Assembly (NCBI GenBank): GCA_019635735.1
Contig: JAHBYX010000012.1
Coordinates: forward strand, 1 to 64,000
From: Mesorhizobium sp.
Lineage (GTDB): Bacteria; Pseudomonadota; Alphaproteobacteria; Rhizobiales; Rhizobiaceae
Length of the DNA: 64,000 nt
Reading direction: 5' to 3'
Below the pieces are notes generated by a model. The model ran no database searches and was not told the DNA's origin. It was given only the letters and a program-made list of their open reading frames with translations. Positions 18,399 through 27,553 of this stretch are shown piece by piece; position 1 is the stretch's first letter; every line of letters begins with the position of its first letter. The translations under genes were made by a program, and so were the position numbers.

Positions 18399-19517
18399 AT
18401 GGATTTCGACCTCAGTGAAGAGCAAGCCATCCTGAAACAGTCGGTCGAGCGTATGCTCGAAAGGCATGCTTTGCCGCGTGGCGGACGCGAACTTTGGCGG
18501 GACATAAGCGACATGGGCCTGACGGCCTTGCCGTTCCCGGAAAATCTTGGTGGCCTCGGTGGCTCATCAGTCGAAACGATGATCGTGATGGAAGCTTTCG
18601 GCCGCGCGCTCGTCCTAGAACCCTATGTCCCATCGGTCATCCTTGGCGGCGCGTGCCTCATGCACGGAGCTTCACTGCAACTGCGGGACGCCTTCATTCC
18701 AGGGGTTGTCGACGGGTCCTTGAAACTGGCCCTTGCTACAGCCGAGATTGGTTCTGGGTTCTCACAAACCGCGATCGAGACGCGGGCGATTGAAAGCGCG
18801 GGAGGGTTCGTCGTCACGGGTCGCAAATGCGTCGTTCTGGGCGGCGATGAAGCCGACTGGGTCGTTGTGTCTGCGCGGACCGGCGGTGGCGCTGGCGATG
18901 AGACGGGCGTGACGCTTTTCATCGTGAACGCCGCATCGGAGGGTGTGACCAGGCAACTCTACCGGACTCAGGACAATCAGGGCGCAGCAGAGATTTCGTT
19001 CGACGGCGTTCACGTGACGCGAGAACATATTATTGGTGCGATCGGCGGAGGCATGTCCGTTTTGAGTCGCGCCGTCGATACTGGAATCGCCGCATTATGC
19101 GCGGAAGCGGTTGGTGTCATGTCGCGAATGCACGAAATGACGCTGGACTACATCAAGCAACGAAAACAGTTTGGTGCGCCGCTTGGCGCCAACCAGGCGC
19201 TCCAGCACCGGGCGGCAGAGATGTTCATCGCGCTGGAGCAGGCCCGCTCCATGGCCATCTATGCCGCCATCATGGTCGCAGAAGAGGATGCCGGCAATCG
19301 CGGCCGCGGCATCCACGCTGCCAAGGCGGAAATCGGGCGGGCCGGCCGCCTTATCGGCGAGCAGGCAGTGCAGCTTCACGGAGGTATCGGAATGACTTCC
19401 GAATATCCCTTGGGCAAATATTACAAACGCATGACGATGATCGATCTCACCTTTGGTGATGCCGATCATCACTTAGCGGAATTGGCGAGGAAGGGCGCCA
19501 TGGTAGGACTGCTTTAG
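18399..19517 (+). CDS. Acyl-CoA dehydrogenase (second subunit type)
   Basis: 372 aa from ATG 18399, giving the typical N-terminus MDFDLSEEQAILKQSVER; the longer open frame upstream overlaps the previous gene and is not needed. The C-terminal domain contains KQRKQFGAPLGANQALQHR and QLHGGIGMTSEYPLGKYYK. The middle domain is less conserved than in the upstream partner, as in the second subunits of heteromeric dehydrogenases. It is the last gene of the CoA operon. About 180 bp later lies the left end of an IS630 element. Confidence 0.9.
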   Translation: MDFDLSEEQAILKQSVERMLERHALPRGGRELWRDISDMGLTALPFPENLGGLGGSSVETMIVMEAFGRALVLEPYVPSVILGGACLMHGASLQLRDAFIPGVVDGSLKLALATAEIGSGFSQTAIETRAIESAGGFVVTGRKCVVLGGDEADWVVVSARTGGGAGDETGVTLFIVNAASEGVTRQLYRTQDNQGAAEISFDGVHVTREHIIGAIGGGMSVLSRAVDTGIAALCAEAVGVMSRMHEMTLDYIKQRKQFGAPLGANQALQHRAAEMFIALEQARSMAIYAAIMVAEEDAGNRGRGIHAAKAEIGRAGRLIGEQAVQLHGGIGMTSEYPLGKYYKRMTMIDLTFGDADHHLAELARKGAMVGLL

Positions 19518-19698
19518 AACTGGCGATGTGGCACTTGCGGTGGTTGGCGAAGCGGGTTTTGGGTCTCAGTGACCGGGCCTGACGTGGCCGACGAGAACTT
19601 ACCTAAGGAAGTTGCTCAGCGACTCGACCGCAAAAGGTTCAAAACGCGACCAAGCCACGATTGGTCAAAACCCTCAAGCTGCAGCCCGCAGCTGATTA

Positions 19699-20741
19699 GA
19701 GCACATCCAGGGATCGATGAATCGAATGTGAAGTGACGGCGCGGTTCGCGGCTGATTCAATGTCCATCTCGATGGAGGCGGACGGTGGCGAGAGCACTTG
19801 ACGGGGATTTGCGGTCGCGTGTGTTGAACGCTTCGGACGAAGGGGCTTCGGCGCGCTCAGCAGCGGCACGCTTTGGGATCGGGGTATCGAGCGCGATCCG
19901 CTGGGTCGCTCGGGCGAAGATTGGCGAACTGGCGCCGCGGCCGCAGGGACGCCGGCGCGGTTCGCGCCTCGACGCCCATTCGGATTTCATCGTCGGCATG
20001 ATCGAGGATCGGCCGGACATCACACTGAACGAAATGGTGGAGCGTCTAGAGATGGAGCGCTCGATGCACATTGGCCGCAGCGCCTTGAACGACTGGCTTC
20101 GCGGGCATGGATGGACGTTCAAAAAAAGTCCGCGCATGCACTGGAGCAGGAGCGTCCCGACATCCTGAAGCGCCGCCGCGCCTGGTTCGACGATCAGCCC
20201 GATCTCGATCCAACGAAGTTGGTGTTCATTGATGAGACCGGTCTTTCTACGAAGATGGCCCGACGGCGCGGAAGGGCGCCGAGAGGCGAGCGCTGCCGGG
20301 CCGGCGTACCGCATGGCCATTGGAAGACAACGACTTTCACTGGTGCGCTACGCCTGACCGGCATGATCGCACCCTTCGTCTACGACGGCGCTATGAACGG
20401 CAAAGTGTTCCTGGCCTATGTCCGGCAGGTTCTGGTTCCAACCCTCGGACGCGGCAACATTGTCGTCATGGACAATCTACCTGCACACAAGGCCGCAGGC
20501 GTGCGCGAAGCGATCGAGGGGGCAGGCGCGACGCTGATGTTCCTTCCGCCCTACAGTCCCGACTTCAATCCCATCGAGAACGCCTTCGCCAAGCTCAAGG
20601 CGCTGCTGCGCGCAAAGGCAGATAGGACAATCCCAGCTCTATGGAAAACTGTCGGCTCCCTCATCGAACTCTTCACACCCGAAGAATGCGCAAACTACTT
20701 CAAGGCAGCCGGATATGAACCAGACTAAACCCGACGTGCTC
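19699..20741 (+). mobile_element. IS630-family insertion sequence
   Basis: The ends are imperfect inverted repeats: GAGCACATC at the left (19699) and, read inward from the right (20741), GAGCACGTC. They are flanked by TA on both sides (19697-19698 and 20742-20743), the duplicated TA target of IS630/Tc1 elements. The length is about 1.04 kb. It carries one transposase in two overlapping frames. The flanks (19518-19696 and 20744-20985) hold no recognisable gene; a short hairpin GACCAA-N7-TTGGTC lies at 19648-19666. Confidence 0.85.
19785..20728 (+). CDS. IS630 transposase, two frames joined by -1 frameshift
   Basis: The first frame (19785-20168) encodes the N-terminal helix-turn-helix part (SARSAAARFGIGVSSAIRW). 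The second frame (open from 20111 to 20728) encodes the DDE catalytic part, with FIDETGLS, VMDNLPAHK and LPPYSPDFNPIENAFAKLK. They overlap around the A7 run at 20121-20127. A -1 slip there yields WTFKK followed by SAHALEQERPD, the contiguous protein known for IS630 members. It is therefore probably intact through programmed frameshifting rather than broken. It cuts and pastes the element into TA sites. Confidence 0.87.
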
Positions 20742-20985
20742 TAGCTCTCATGGCGGCAGCGATGCTCACCGGACGGCTCAGTACGATATTTTGGCACGGC
20801 CTTCTAACCGAGAAGCCGGTCGACTGGGTCAATCCTGAGAGCCTAATCTGTCGACCCCAAGGGGGCGAACTCCAGAATGGGGACCCTATCCCACGCCGAA
20901 ACACCGCGGAGCCTTCGACTTCGGGGGCCTTGAACAGTTCTGAGCCCACCGAACCGTTCCTACACTCGATAGTGTCATCGCCGTT

Positions 20986-21954
20986 TTACTTGGCTTGAAC
21001 GACTTTCTGGTCGATCACACCGAAGAGAGGCATTCCATCGGGATGGTAGGCTTCCATGCGGACCCTGTCGCCAAAGCGCATGAATGCTGTCTTCGCCTCG
21101 CCTGTATCCGTGATCTCGATGCCGCGGCGTTCAGCGATGCAAGATGATCCCACTTCACGGTAGTTTTCATTCGAAACCGTACCCGATCCGATCACTGTCC
21201 CAGCCACCAGATCCCGCGAATAGGCTGCATGTGCCACAAGATCGTCGAAGCCCGAACTCATCGCGTAACCGTTGGCCGCGCCGAAGTGCTTTCCATTCCA
21301 GTGCACGTTGAGCGTTAGGTCGACGCGCGCGCCGCGCCAGTGTTTTCCGAGCTCGTCTGGCGTGACCGCCACGGGCGCCATTGAACTCGCCGGCTTTGCC
21401 TGGACCCAGCCGAAACCTGTCTTCATCTCGATTGGCGCCACCTTGCGAAGGCTCCAGTCATTGATTTGGACGACGAGCCTGATATGCCTGCGCGCATCGC
21501 TGGCCGCGGTCCCCATCGGAACGGCGTCCGTGATAATCCCGAACTCACCCTCAAAATCGATCCCATCCTCTTCAGAGGGAAATCGGACATCCGCGGTGGG
21601 GCCGTAGAAAAGGTCGCTGATGCCTTGGTACATGAGCGGACGCCCGCCGGTGTCGAGTGGGGCAAGATTGAAAACCTTCTGCATCAGCCTGCTGTGGCTG
21701 TCGAAGGCGGAGCCGTCGAGCCACTGCCAGGCGCGCGGCAGAGGTGCGAGAGCCGTTGTCGGATCGAACGGCTCGCCGCCGCCAGCGTTCAGCGCGTCGT
21801 ATTCCGCCTGAAGCAGAGGCTCCACTCGCTGCCAATTCTCGAGTGCGGCCTGCATAGTTTTGACGGCTTCCGCCGGCTTGCACCGACCGTGATCGCGGCT
21901 GACCAAATGAAGACGTCCGTCCGAAGTACCATTCGTAAGCGTCGAAAACTTCAT
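20986..21954 (-). CDS. Fumarylacetoacetate hydrolase family protein
   Basis: 322 aa from ATG 21954 (MKFSTLTNGTSDGRLHLVSRD, the family's usual N-terminus); a GTG two codons upstream is also possible. FAH-fold metal ligands are visible in GIDFEGEFGIITD (E.E pattern) and VVQINDWSLR, with GSGTVSNENYRE near the end. Such enzymes hydrolyse acylpyruvates or decarboxylate/hydrate 2-keto acids at the end of aromatic pathways, using a divalent metal. It is on the same strand as the GntR regulator gene, downstream of it. Confidence 0.9.
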   Translation of the reverse strand: MKFSTLTNGTSDGRLHLVSRDHGRCKPAEAVKTMQAALENWQRVEPLLQAEYDALNAGGGEPFDPTTALAPLPRAWQWLDGSAFDSHSRLMQKVFNLAPLDTGGRPLMYQGISDLFYGPTADVRFPSEEDGIDFEGEFGIITDAVPMGTAASDARRHIRLVVQINDWSLRKVAPIEMKTGFGWVQAKPASSMAPVAVTPDELGKHWRGARVDLTLNVHWNGKHFGAANGYAMSSGFDDLVAHAAYSRDLVAGTVIGSGTVSNENYREVGSSCIAERRGIEITDTGEAKTAFMRFGDRVRMEAYHPDGMPLFGVIDQKVVQAK

Positions 21955-22088
21955 GGGCACCTCGGTTCGTTGCGCAATTAGCCGTGCGCTGTTCAGCGAG
22001 CGTTTATTCCGTCTGAAAGGGAAAAGGTCAGATGTCTGTCATTCCGAAAATCATGATGTGCTGAATGCAAAGACGAAGCGCTCTACAT

Positions 22089-22796
22089 TCAATCTTGAGA
22101 CCGAGCCTCTGCGTTGTCTTTAAAGACGTCATCCGAGAATGTCAGCAAATGATGTCGAAGGGCATCGATCGCTTGTTTCGGCTTCCTCCTGATCGCCAGT
22201 TCGCCCAGTTGTTTATGCTCCTCGATCCGCTGCGCACCTTGCAGATGACGACGAGGATCGCCGTGGGTCAGCATAAGATGGCGATACCGGAAACCCTGGT
22301 CGTAGAGCACGTCCAGAAAAGCCAACATCCTTTGCGAGCCGCAGGCTGAAATGAGCGCGGTGTGAAATCCCTTATGAACCGCGTCAAACCCGAATGCCGC
22401 TTCCCTGGGGTCTTGCGGCGCCCAGTTCATAAAGTTGACCAGCCGATGAAGTGTCGAAACGACGTGCGCCTCCCACACGTCATCCCCCCTTTCAATTGAA
22501 AGCCGCAGCGCCTCTGATTCCAACGGCAGCCGGGCCCTCATAATGTCTTCGAGATCGGCCGGAGACGTCTCGGTTACACGGAATCCCCTGTGATCCAACG
22601 CGTTCACAAGGCCTCGCGCGATCAGCCGCGAAATGCCTTCTCTCAGTGGCGTCGCGCCGATACCGGTCTGCTTGACGAGGTCGCGAATGTTGAGCCTGTC
22701 GCCGCTCCGCAGTTCACCTGAAAGGATCATGGCCGAGACCCTCTCGGCGGCTATGGCGGCCTGAGTGTCGCTCGCCCGCTCAGCGCCCAGATCCAT
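22089..22796 (-). CDS. GntR family transcriptional regulator (FCD domain)
   Basis: 235 aa. The N-terminal winged helix contains LRSGDRLNIRDLVKQTGIGATPLR in outline (residues ~30-55). The C-terminal FCD helical domain has the metal/ligand-binding pattern FHTALISACGSQRM and a terminal HH in ALRHHLLTF. It is divergent from the BKACE-TRAP operon and is likely its repressor, released by the pathway's acid. A 7-bp inverted repeat in the shared promoter region is the candidate operator. Confidence 0.92.
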   Translation of the reverse strand: MDLGAERASDTQAAIAAERVSAMILSGELRSGDRLNIRDLVKQTGIGATPLREGISRLIARGLVNALDHRGFRVTETSPADLEDIMRARLPLESEALRLSIERGDDVWEAHVVSTLHRLVNFMNWAPQDPREAAFGFDAVHKGFHTALISACGSQRMLAFLDVLYDQGFRYRHLMLTHGDPRRHLQGAQRIEEHKQLGELAIRRKPKQAIDALRHHLLTFSDDVFKDNAEARSQD

Positions 22797-22819
22797 CGCT
22801 CACTCCATCAAAGCAGCTT

Positions 22820-22852
22820 TTGTCGATAAAAATTCTGTTTACATATTTTATC
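22820..22852. promoter_or_regulatory. Candidate promoter and GntR operator GATAAAA-N14-TTTTATC
   Basis: Perfect arms GATAAAA (22825-22831) and TTTTATC (22846-22852) overlap a possible rightward promoter TTGTCG (22820-22825), 18 nt, TATTTT (22844-22849). The site lies between the GntR gene start and the BKACE gene, where FCD-type repressors usually bind. This is a prediction only. Confidence 0.4.
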
Positions 22853-22893
22853 CGCGCATTATGCTTGGGTCAAGGAACTCCGGGAGGGAGCAT

Positions 22894-23787
22894 TTGAGTA
22901 AGGTAGCGATAGTCGTGGCGGTCAATGGAGGAATGCAGCGGGATCGCGAAGGCGCGAAGGTCCCGATTACGCCGATGGAGATCGCTGAGGATGCAGCCCT
23001 GTGCGCCAAGGAGGGCGCTGCGATTATCCATGTACACGCCCGGGATGCGGAAGGCCGCAACACGGGCGACATAGCTGTCTACGAAGATATCATTTGGCGG
23101 ATCCGGTCGGCATCCAATCTGCTGGTGCAGACCACGAACGGCATTGGCGTGCGCCGCGATCCGAAGACTGGGGAGTCGATCTGGCCGACCGATGAAGAGC
23201 GGCTTGCGCTCCTGAACATCAATCCCAAGCCGGACCTTTATGGTATCGCGGCGGGCTCGATGGACTTCTGGCATCCTGAGGGCGGCTATCCGGGCGAGAC
23301 GGCTTATGTGAACTCGCCCAACTTCCTGCGCTCCACTCTTCCTGCAGTTTATGGTTCAGGCTCGACCGTCGAGTTCGAGCTGACCGAAGTCAATGTCGTG
23401 CATCGGCTGTCGCGGCTGGCCGACGAAGGGATCATCGACCGTCATGCGTCCAATCTATGGATGCTCCATGGCGGTGGCATAGGTAACACCCCTCCGACGG
23501 CGCGCGCGCTTGTCTATTCGGTTGACGAACAGAAGCGTTTGTTCCCGAACGCCAAATGGGGGGTGCTCGGTGCCGGCAAGGCGCAGTTCACGATGGCTGC
23601 GCTCGGCATAGCCATGGGTTGCGACACCGTGCGGGTAGGTTTCGAGGACAACATCTACTTGCCGGATGGCAATCCCGGAAGACGGAACCACGAACTCGTG
23701 GCAGCCGTCCGTCGTCTCGTCGAGAGCATTGGCCGGGAAATTGCTACGCCGGCCGAAGCGCGCGCGATGTTCGGACTTACCGGCTGA
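22894..23787 (+). CDS. 3-keto-5-aminohexanoate cleavage enzyme family (BKACE, DUF849)
   Basis: 297 aa from TTG 22894, chosen because GGGAGGGAG lies just upstream; an ATG at 22861 would put that ribosome site inside the gene. It is a TIM-barrel BKACE protein with zinc-binding AAIIHVHARD and WMLHGGGIGNTP, and ends GREIATPAEARAMFGL. The family condenses a beta-keto acid with acetyl-CoA to give acetoacetate and a new CoA ester. It heads a GntR-controlled operon with a TRAP importer, so it probably processes an imported beta-keto acid. Confidence 0.92.
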   Translation: MSKVAIVVAVNGGMQRDREGAKVPITPMEIAEDAALCAKEGAAIIHVHARDAEGRNTGDIAVYEDIIWRIRSASNLLVQTTNGIGVRRDPKTGESIWPTDEERLALLNINPKPDLYGIAAGSMDFWHPEGGYPGETAYVNSPNFLRSTLPAVYGSGSTVEFELTEVNVVHRLSRLADEGIIDRHASNLWMLHGGGIGNTPPTARALVYSVDEQKRLFPNAKWGVLGAGKAQFTMAALGIAMGCDTVRVGFEDNIYLPDGNPGRRNHELVAAVRRLVESIGREIATPAEARAMFGLTG

Positions 23788-23822
23788 AACAGGGCCACCA
23801 GTATTACATTCCAGGGAGGATA

Positions 23823-24839
23823 ATGATGAAGACGACAGATGGATCGAAGCGGCAAACGATCACGCGCAGAGCCGTGCTCGCATCCGCTACAGCGATAATG
23901 ATGATCGGAACGGTCGCTCCGGCGCTGTCTCAGGAACCAGTTGTTCTGAAAACGGTGACTCCATTCGAACCACAGAGCCCGCTTTCCAAGCCGGTCCAGA
24001 TTTTGAAGGAGGTGGTCGAACGCGAAAGCGGCGGCAAGATCCAGATCAGTATTCTAGGCGGGCCGGAGGTCGTTCCCTCGCAGCAGCAGTTCGATGGGCT
24101 CCGGAATGGTGTGATCGACATCATGATGGCCGCGGTGCCGTACTATGCGGGCACCGTGCCGGAGACATTCGCGTTGCTCTACACAGCCCAGAATGGTGCG
24201 GCTATGAGGGCAAGCGGGCTGTTCGACTTCATGCAAGACGTGCATCGCAAGAAGGGGAACGTGGAGTACATCGCCAACGGCGGGGGACAGCCTGGAACGG
24301 CATTCCGCTTTTACCTGAAGAAGCCGATTGAAAAGGCCGACTTCACAGGCTTGAAGATTCGCGTTTCCCAAACGACCGCCGATGTGACGACCGCGCTTGG
24401 CGGTACGCCTGTATCGATCCCTTTCGCAGACACCTACGCGGCGCTGGAGCGCGGCGTGGCAGACGGTTTTGGAGCGCCCTACACCGGAATCATGGACCCT
24501 GGCCTTCACGAGGTGACGAAATATGTTCTGCAAGAGCCGTTCTACTCCCTCAACGCGCCGATCCTGGTGAACGGTGCCAAGTGGGGCGCACTGCCAGAAG
24601 ACGTGAAGGCGGAGCTCAAGCGAATCGGCCCGATCTACGAAACGGAGGTGGAGAAGTTCAATGGGCTGTCGCTCGCAGCGGAGGACACTGCCCTTAAGGA
24701 GAAGGGCATGGAGTTTATCACTCTGCCCCCCGCAGAATCGGCCAAGTTCCAGGAAACCGTCCAGAAGGTTGGATGGGAATCCTACCTCAAGACGGATCCA
24801 GAGGGCGGTCCGGCTCTAAAGGAACTTGCTTCAAAATAA
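23823..24839 (+). CDS. dctP: TRAP transporter substrate-binding protein (DctP)
   Basis: 338 aa from ATG 23823, right after GGAGGATA. Residues 1-38 look like a Tat-type signal peptide (TITRRAVLASATAIMMIG, ending APALSQ). Typical DctP elements are DFTGLKIRVSQTTADVTTALG and PFADTYAALERGVADGFGAP. It is the periplasmic receptor of the second TRAP system in the window, not closely similar to the one at 6114-7265. It follows the BKACE gene by 35 bp in the same operon. Confidence 0.92.
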   Translation: MMKTTDGSKRQTITRRAVLASATAIMMIGTVAPALSQEPVVLKTVTPFEPQSPLSKPVQILKEVVERESGGKIQISILGGPEVVPSQQQFDGLRNGVIDIMMAAVPYYAGTVPETFALLYTAQNGAAMRASGLFDFMQDVHRKKGNVEYIANGGGQPGTAFRFYLKKPIEKADFTGLKIRVSQTTADVTTALGGTPVSIPFADTYAALERGVADGFGAPYTGIMDPGLHEVTKYVLQEPFYSLNAPILVNGAKWGALPEDVKAELKRIGPIYETEVEKFNGLSLAAEDTALKEKGMEFITLPPAESAKFQETVQKVGWESYLKTDPEGGPALKELASK

Positions 24840-25395
24840 ACTCAGTCGTGGCGTCGTCCTTTCGTGGACGGCGCCCATCCACCTTCTGGCTTTGACCATG
24901 ATTGTCTTCGACCGTCTGCTCGACGTTCTTGCCGCGGCCGCCGTGACGCTGCTCATGCTTGTCATGATCAGCGTCGGTGCCGATGTGATCCTCCGATCGA
25001 AGCTCGGGGGCTCGCTTACCTGGTCCCTGGAGTTCAGTGAGCACGCTCTGCTCGCGGTATTGTTTCTCGGTATGCCTTGGCTAGCCAGAGAGAACGGACA
25101 CGTGGCGGTGGAGGTGGTCACCGATGTGCTACCGGCGGGACTGAGGATCGCGCTTGCTCGTGTTATCGGTGTCGCAAGCGCATGCCTGTTGGCCTTTCTT
25201 GCGTGGTGGGCTGCCCGTCTTGCTGCCCAGGACTATGTCCTGGGCATTGAAACGATCGGCATCCATCCATTGCCCCGATACATCCTTCCTGCACTCGTTT
25301 CATTTGGTCTGCTGACGACCTCGCTGACCTATCTGCGAGAAGCAATCTTTCCCGGCCGCTATAGGTCATCGGAAACTCCCGATCCTGCAGCCTGA
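24826..25395 (+). CDS. dctQ: TRAP transporter small permease (DctQ)
   Basis: 189 aa if started at TTG 24826, which overlaps the end of dctP by 14 bp and follows AAAGGAA; ATG 24898 would give a shorter protein starting MIVFDRLLDVLAAAAV. It has four hydrophobic helices and the DctQ signature VGADVILRSKLGGSLTWSLE. It forms the membrane complex with the dctM product just downstream. Confidence 0.88.
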   Translation: MLQNKLSRGVVLSWTAPIHLLALTMIVFDRLLDVLAAAAVTLLMLVMISVGADVILRSKLGGSLTWSLEFSEHALLAVLFLGMPWLARENGHVAVEVVTDVLPAGLRIALARVIGVASACLLAFLAWWAARLAAQDYVLGIETIGIHPLPRYILPALVSFGLLTTSLTYLREAIFPGRYRSSETPDPAA

Positions 25396-25412
25396 AAATG
25401 ACGGAATAAGAT

Positions 25413-26732
25413 ATGGAATGGCTCGCTACTTTCTCCGTGATCCTCGGAGGCCTGCTTGTGCTGATGATGGCCGGAATGCCGATTGCATTTGCGTTCCTGC
25501 TGATCACGGCCGCTGGGGTTCTCGCGCTGCAGGGAGGCGGGATGGCCTTCCAGCAGTTGATCATTAGCATGATCAGTTCCGTCAGTTCCTTTGCTCTGGT
25601 TCCCATCCCTCTCTTCATCCTGATGGGGGCGGTGTTGTGGCACTCGAACCTTGGCAAGCAGGCGGTCGACGCGCTCGACAAGCTGATGGGACGGTTGCCC
25701 GGACGGCTTTCCCTTCTGACGATGGCCTCGGGAGGTGTCTTCTCGGCGCTTTCCGGATCCACAATGGCGAACACGGCGATGCTCGGGAAACTGCTTCTTC
25801 CGCAAATGGAGGAGCGCGGGTACCGCCGAGATCTGAGCATGGGATCGATCATGGCGGCAGGCGGTCTTGCGATGATGATCCCGCCCAGCGCCATCGCCGT
25901 CGTGCTGGCTTCCATTGCGAAGCTTTCGATCGCCAAGATCCTGGTCGCAGCGATCATTCCCGGGTTGATGATGGCCATCGGTTACGTGATCTATATCGTC
26001 GGGCGTACTGTCGCAGACCCATCTGCTGCACCCGCAGGGCAGGACGAAATTGCAACCTGGTCTGAAGCCATCGTGGCGATGACTAAAAACTTACTGCCGC
26101 TCGGCGTCATCATTTTCGCCGTCACAGGTCTAATCGTTCTTGGCATTGCAACACCGACGGAAGCCGCTGCCATGGGAGCGCTGAGTTCGATCCTCCTCGC
26201 CGCGCTCTATCGGCGGCTGTCGATGCGGATGATGAAGGATTCGCTCTATGACACGTTGCGGATCAGCGTGATGACATTCGCGATCCTCGCTGGAGCCCTC
26301 GGGTTCAGCCAAATCTTGGCCTATTCGGGCGCAACGACCGGCATGCTCGGCGCCGTATTCTCCTGGGATGTCCAGCCAGTCCTCGTCATCATCACAATGA
26401 TGCTGGTCGTTCTGGTCCTCGGCTGTTTCATGGATCAGATCGCGATCATGCTGATCACCTTTCCGTTCTTCCTGCCAATCGTCAACTCGCTGGGTTACGA
26501 CCCGATCTGGTTCGCGATCCTGATGCTGATCAACCTGGAAACGGCTTTGATGACTCCGCCTCTCGGCCTGCTCCTCGTCATCATGAAGGGCGCAGCACCG
26601 CCGGGCACTCGCTTCAGCGAAATCTACAGGGCCGCGCTACCGTTTGTGCTGATCAACATTATCATAATCGGAATTTTGATCGCCTTCCCCACTGCGATCA
26701 CCGGGCCAATGTCTGCACTTTCCTCTCGGTAG
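25413..26732 (+). CDS. dctM: TRAP transporter large permease (DctM)
   Basis: 439 aa multi-pass protein with GMPIAFAFLLITAAGVLAL, SGSTMANTAMLGKLLLPQM, IATPTEAAAMGALSS and the C-terminal LMTPPLGLLLVIMKG, all standard DctM landmarks. It completes the second TRAP importer. Its 3' end overlaps the truncated imuA frame on the other strand by 35 bp, marking a recombination junction between this catabolic block and the following island. Confidence 0.93.
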   Translation: MEWLATFSVILGGLLVLMMAGMPIAFAFLLITAAGVLALQGGGMAFQQLIISMISSVSSFALVPIPLFILMGAVLWHSNLGKQAVDALDKLMGRLPGRLSLLTMASGGVFSALSGSTMANTAMLGKLLLPQMEERGYRRDLSMGSIMAAGGLAMMIPPSAIAVVLASIAKLSIAKILVAAIIPGLMMAIGYVIYIVGRTVADPSAAPAGQDEIATWSEAIVAMTKNLLPLGVIIFAVTGLIVLGIATPTEAAAMGALSSILLAALYRRLSMRMMKDSLYDTLRISVMTFAILAGALGFSQILAYSGATTGMLGAVFSWDVQPVLVIITMMLVVLVLGCFMDQIAIMLITFPFFLPIVNSLGYDPIWFAILMLINLETALMTPPLGLLLVIMKGAAPPGTRFSEIYRAALPFVLINIIIIGILIAFPTAITGPMSALSSR

Positions 26733-27396
26733 GCGCAAAGTCGGCGCTCTCCCCCGCCCTGACGGGCAGCAATTCGAGCCGCCAGCGAGGGCGGCCGACG
26801 CCGGGGACCGGCAGCGGCCGGGAGGAATGCGCGGAGACGCGCCAGCGGCTGACCGCGGCGGTCGGTTGTCCAAAGTCGGTGGCTTCGGTCGGGCGCCGCC
26901 ACCGGCGAATGGCGATGCCGAGCGTGCCAGAGGCCTCGGCGGCAAGCTGCAGTCGACGCGAGCTGGTCATCGGTAGGCGCGTCAGTTCGGCAACTACCGC
27001 GCCCAGCCCGCCATGACGAAGCCCTTCCTCGAAGCAGGCGAGGACAGCCGCCTCGTCCCCCGCCTCGACATAGATCACCCGGCCCGGGGACAGCCCGGCC
27101 TGGGCGAGCGAGGGCGCGAAAAGATCCTGGCGCGTGACGCACCACAGGACTCGGCCGCGCGTCCGGGCAGCAACGCCGGCAGCCCATAGGGCGGCCGCCG
27201 CGCCGTCGACCGCGCCATTGGCGCCGCCGGCGACCTCATGCAGCGCGCCCAGCGCCAGCCCTCCTCCCGGCAGCGCCCTGTCGATCTCGGGGACGCCGAA
27301 TGGCAGCACCTCACGCCGACGCGTTGCCACGCCTTCCAGACGCGCCACGCGCTCCCGGAGTTCAGACAATACGAAATGGGTCGAGGACGCGGCCAT
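26698..27396 (-). pseudogene. imuA: imuA (SOS mutagenesis RecA-like protein), 3'-truncated
   Basis: About 232 codons from ATG 27396 (a TTG at 27417 is in frame). The N-terminal two thirds read as ImuA: LSELRERVARLEGVATRRRE, FGVPEIDRALPGGGLALGAL and LHEVAGG, then VAELTRLPMTSSRRLQLAAE. Family members end with an acidic domain after RWRLELxRCRGGE. Here that homology stops at about 26745 (LPVRAGESADF) and the frame runs on through unrelated sequence into the dctM 3' end. The usual partners imuB and dnaE2, expected downstream, are absent. It was part of an imuA-imuB-dnaE2 translesion cassette and is now probably non-functional. Confidence 0.75.
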
Positions 27397-27426
27397 GTCC
27401 GTCGCAGCAGGCTCCAATTTTGGTAT

Positions 27427-27441
27427 GTTCTATTTTTGTTC
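27427..27441 (-). promoter_or_regulatory. LexA (SOS) box GTTC-N7-GTTC
   Basis: GTTC (27427-27430), 7 nt, GTTC (27438-27441) is the alphaproteobacterial LexA recognition pattern. It lies ~30 bp upstream of the imuA ATG, which is its normal place, since imuA cassettes are SOS-induced. It also falls ~110 bp before the AbiE operon on the other strand. Confidence 0.75.
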
Positions 27442-27484
27442 TCATTGGCAGAAGAGTCAATCCGCCTCGTGGGGTGCGCCCCCT

Positions 27485-27553
27485 GTCCGAAACTTGTAGC
27501 ATTCTTCGGACTCCAGTCTTGCCGATGTCCGAAACTTGTAGCATATTTCGGAC
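27485..27553 (+). promoter_or_regulatory. Two tandem palindromic operators before the AbiE-type antitoxin gene
   Basis: Two 27-bp palindromes, 27485-27511 and 27527-27553, each have perfect 7-bp arms GTCCGAA and TTCGGAC around a nearly identical 13-nt centre (ACTTGTAGCATTC and ACTTGTAGCATAT). Their period is 42 bp, about four helical turns. The second ends at the base before the antitoxin ATG, so no ribosome-binding site fits between. AbiE antitoxins are known to repress their own operon through inverted repeats, and this arrangement fits that. Confidence 0.75.

Noticed and set aside
19648..19666. Hairpin GACCAA-N7-TTGGTC before the IS630 left end as operon terminator
   Set aside because: Followed by AAAACCC in the operon's direction, so it lacks the needed U-run; only the reverse orientation has a short T4.
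20744..20985. Short plus-strand open frame after the IS630 element
   Set aside because: No recognisable domain or ribosome site, and it overlaps the 3' end of the FAH-family gene; possibly decayed sequence.
27485..27553. The paired palindromes as a short CRISPR array
   Set aside because: Only two copies with palindromic arms, 15-bp gap, and position at a promoter; no cas genes.
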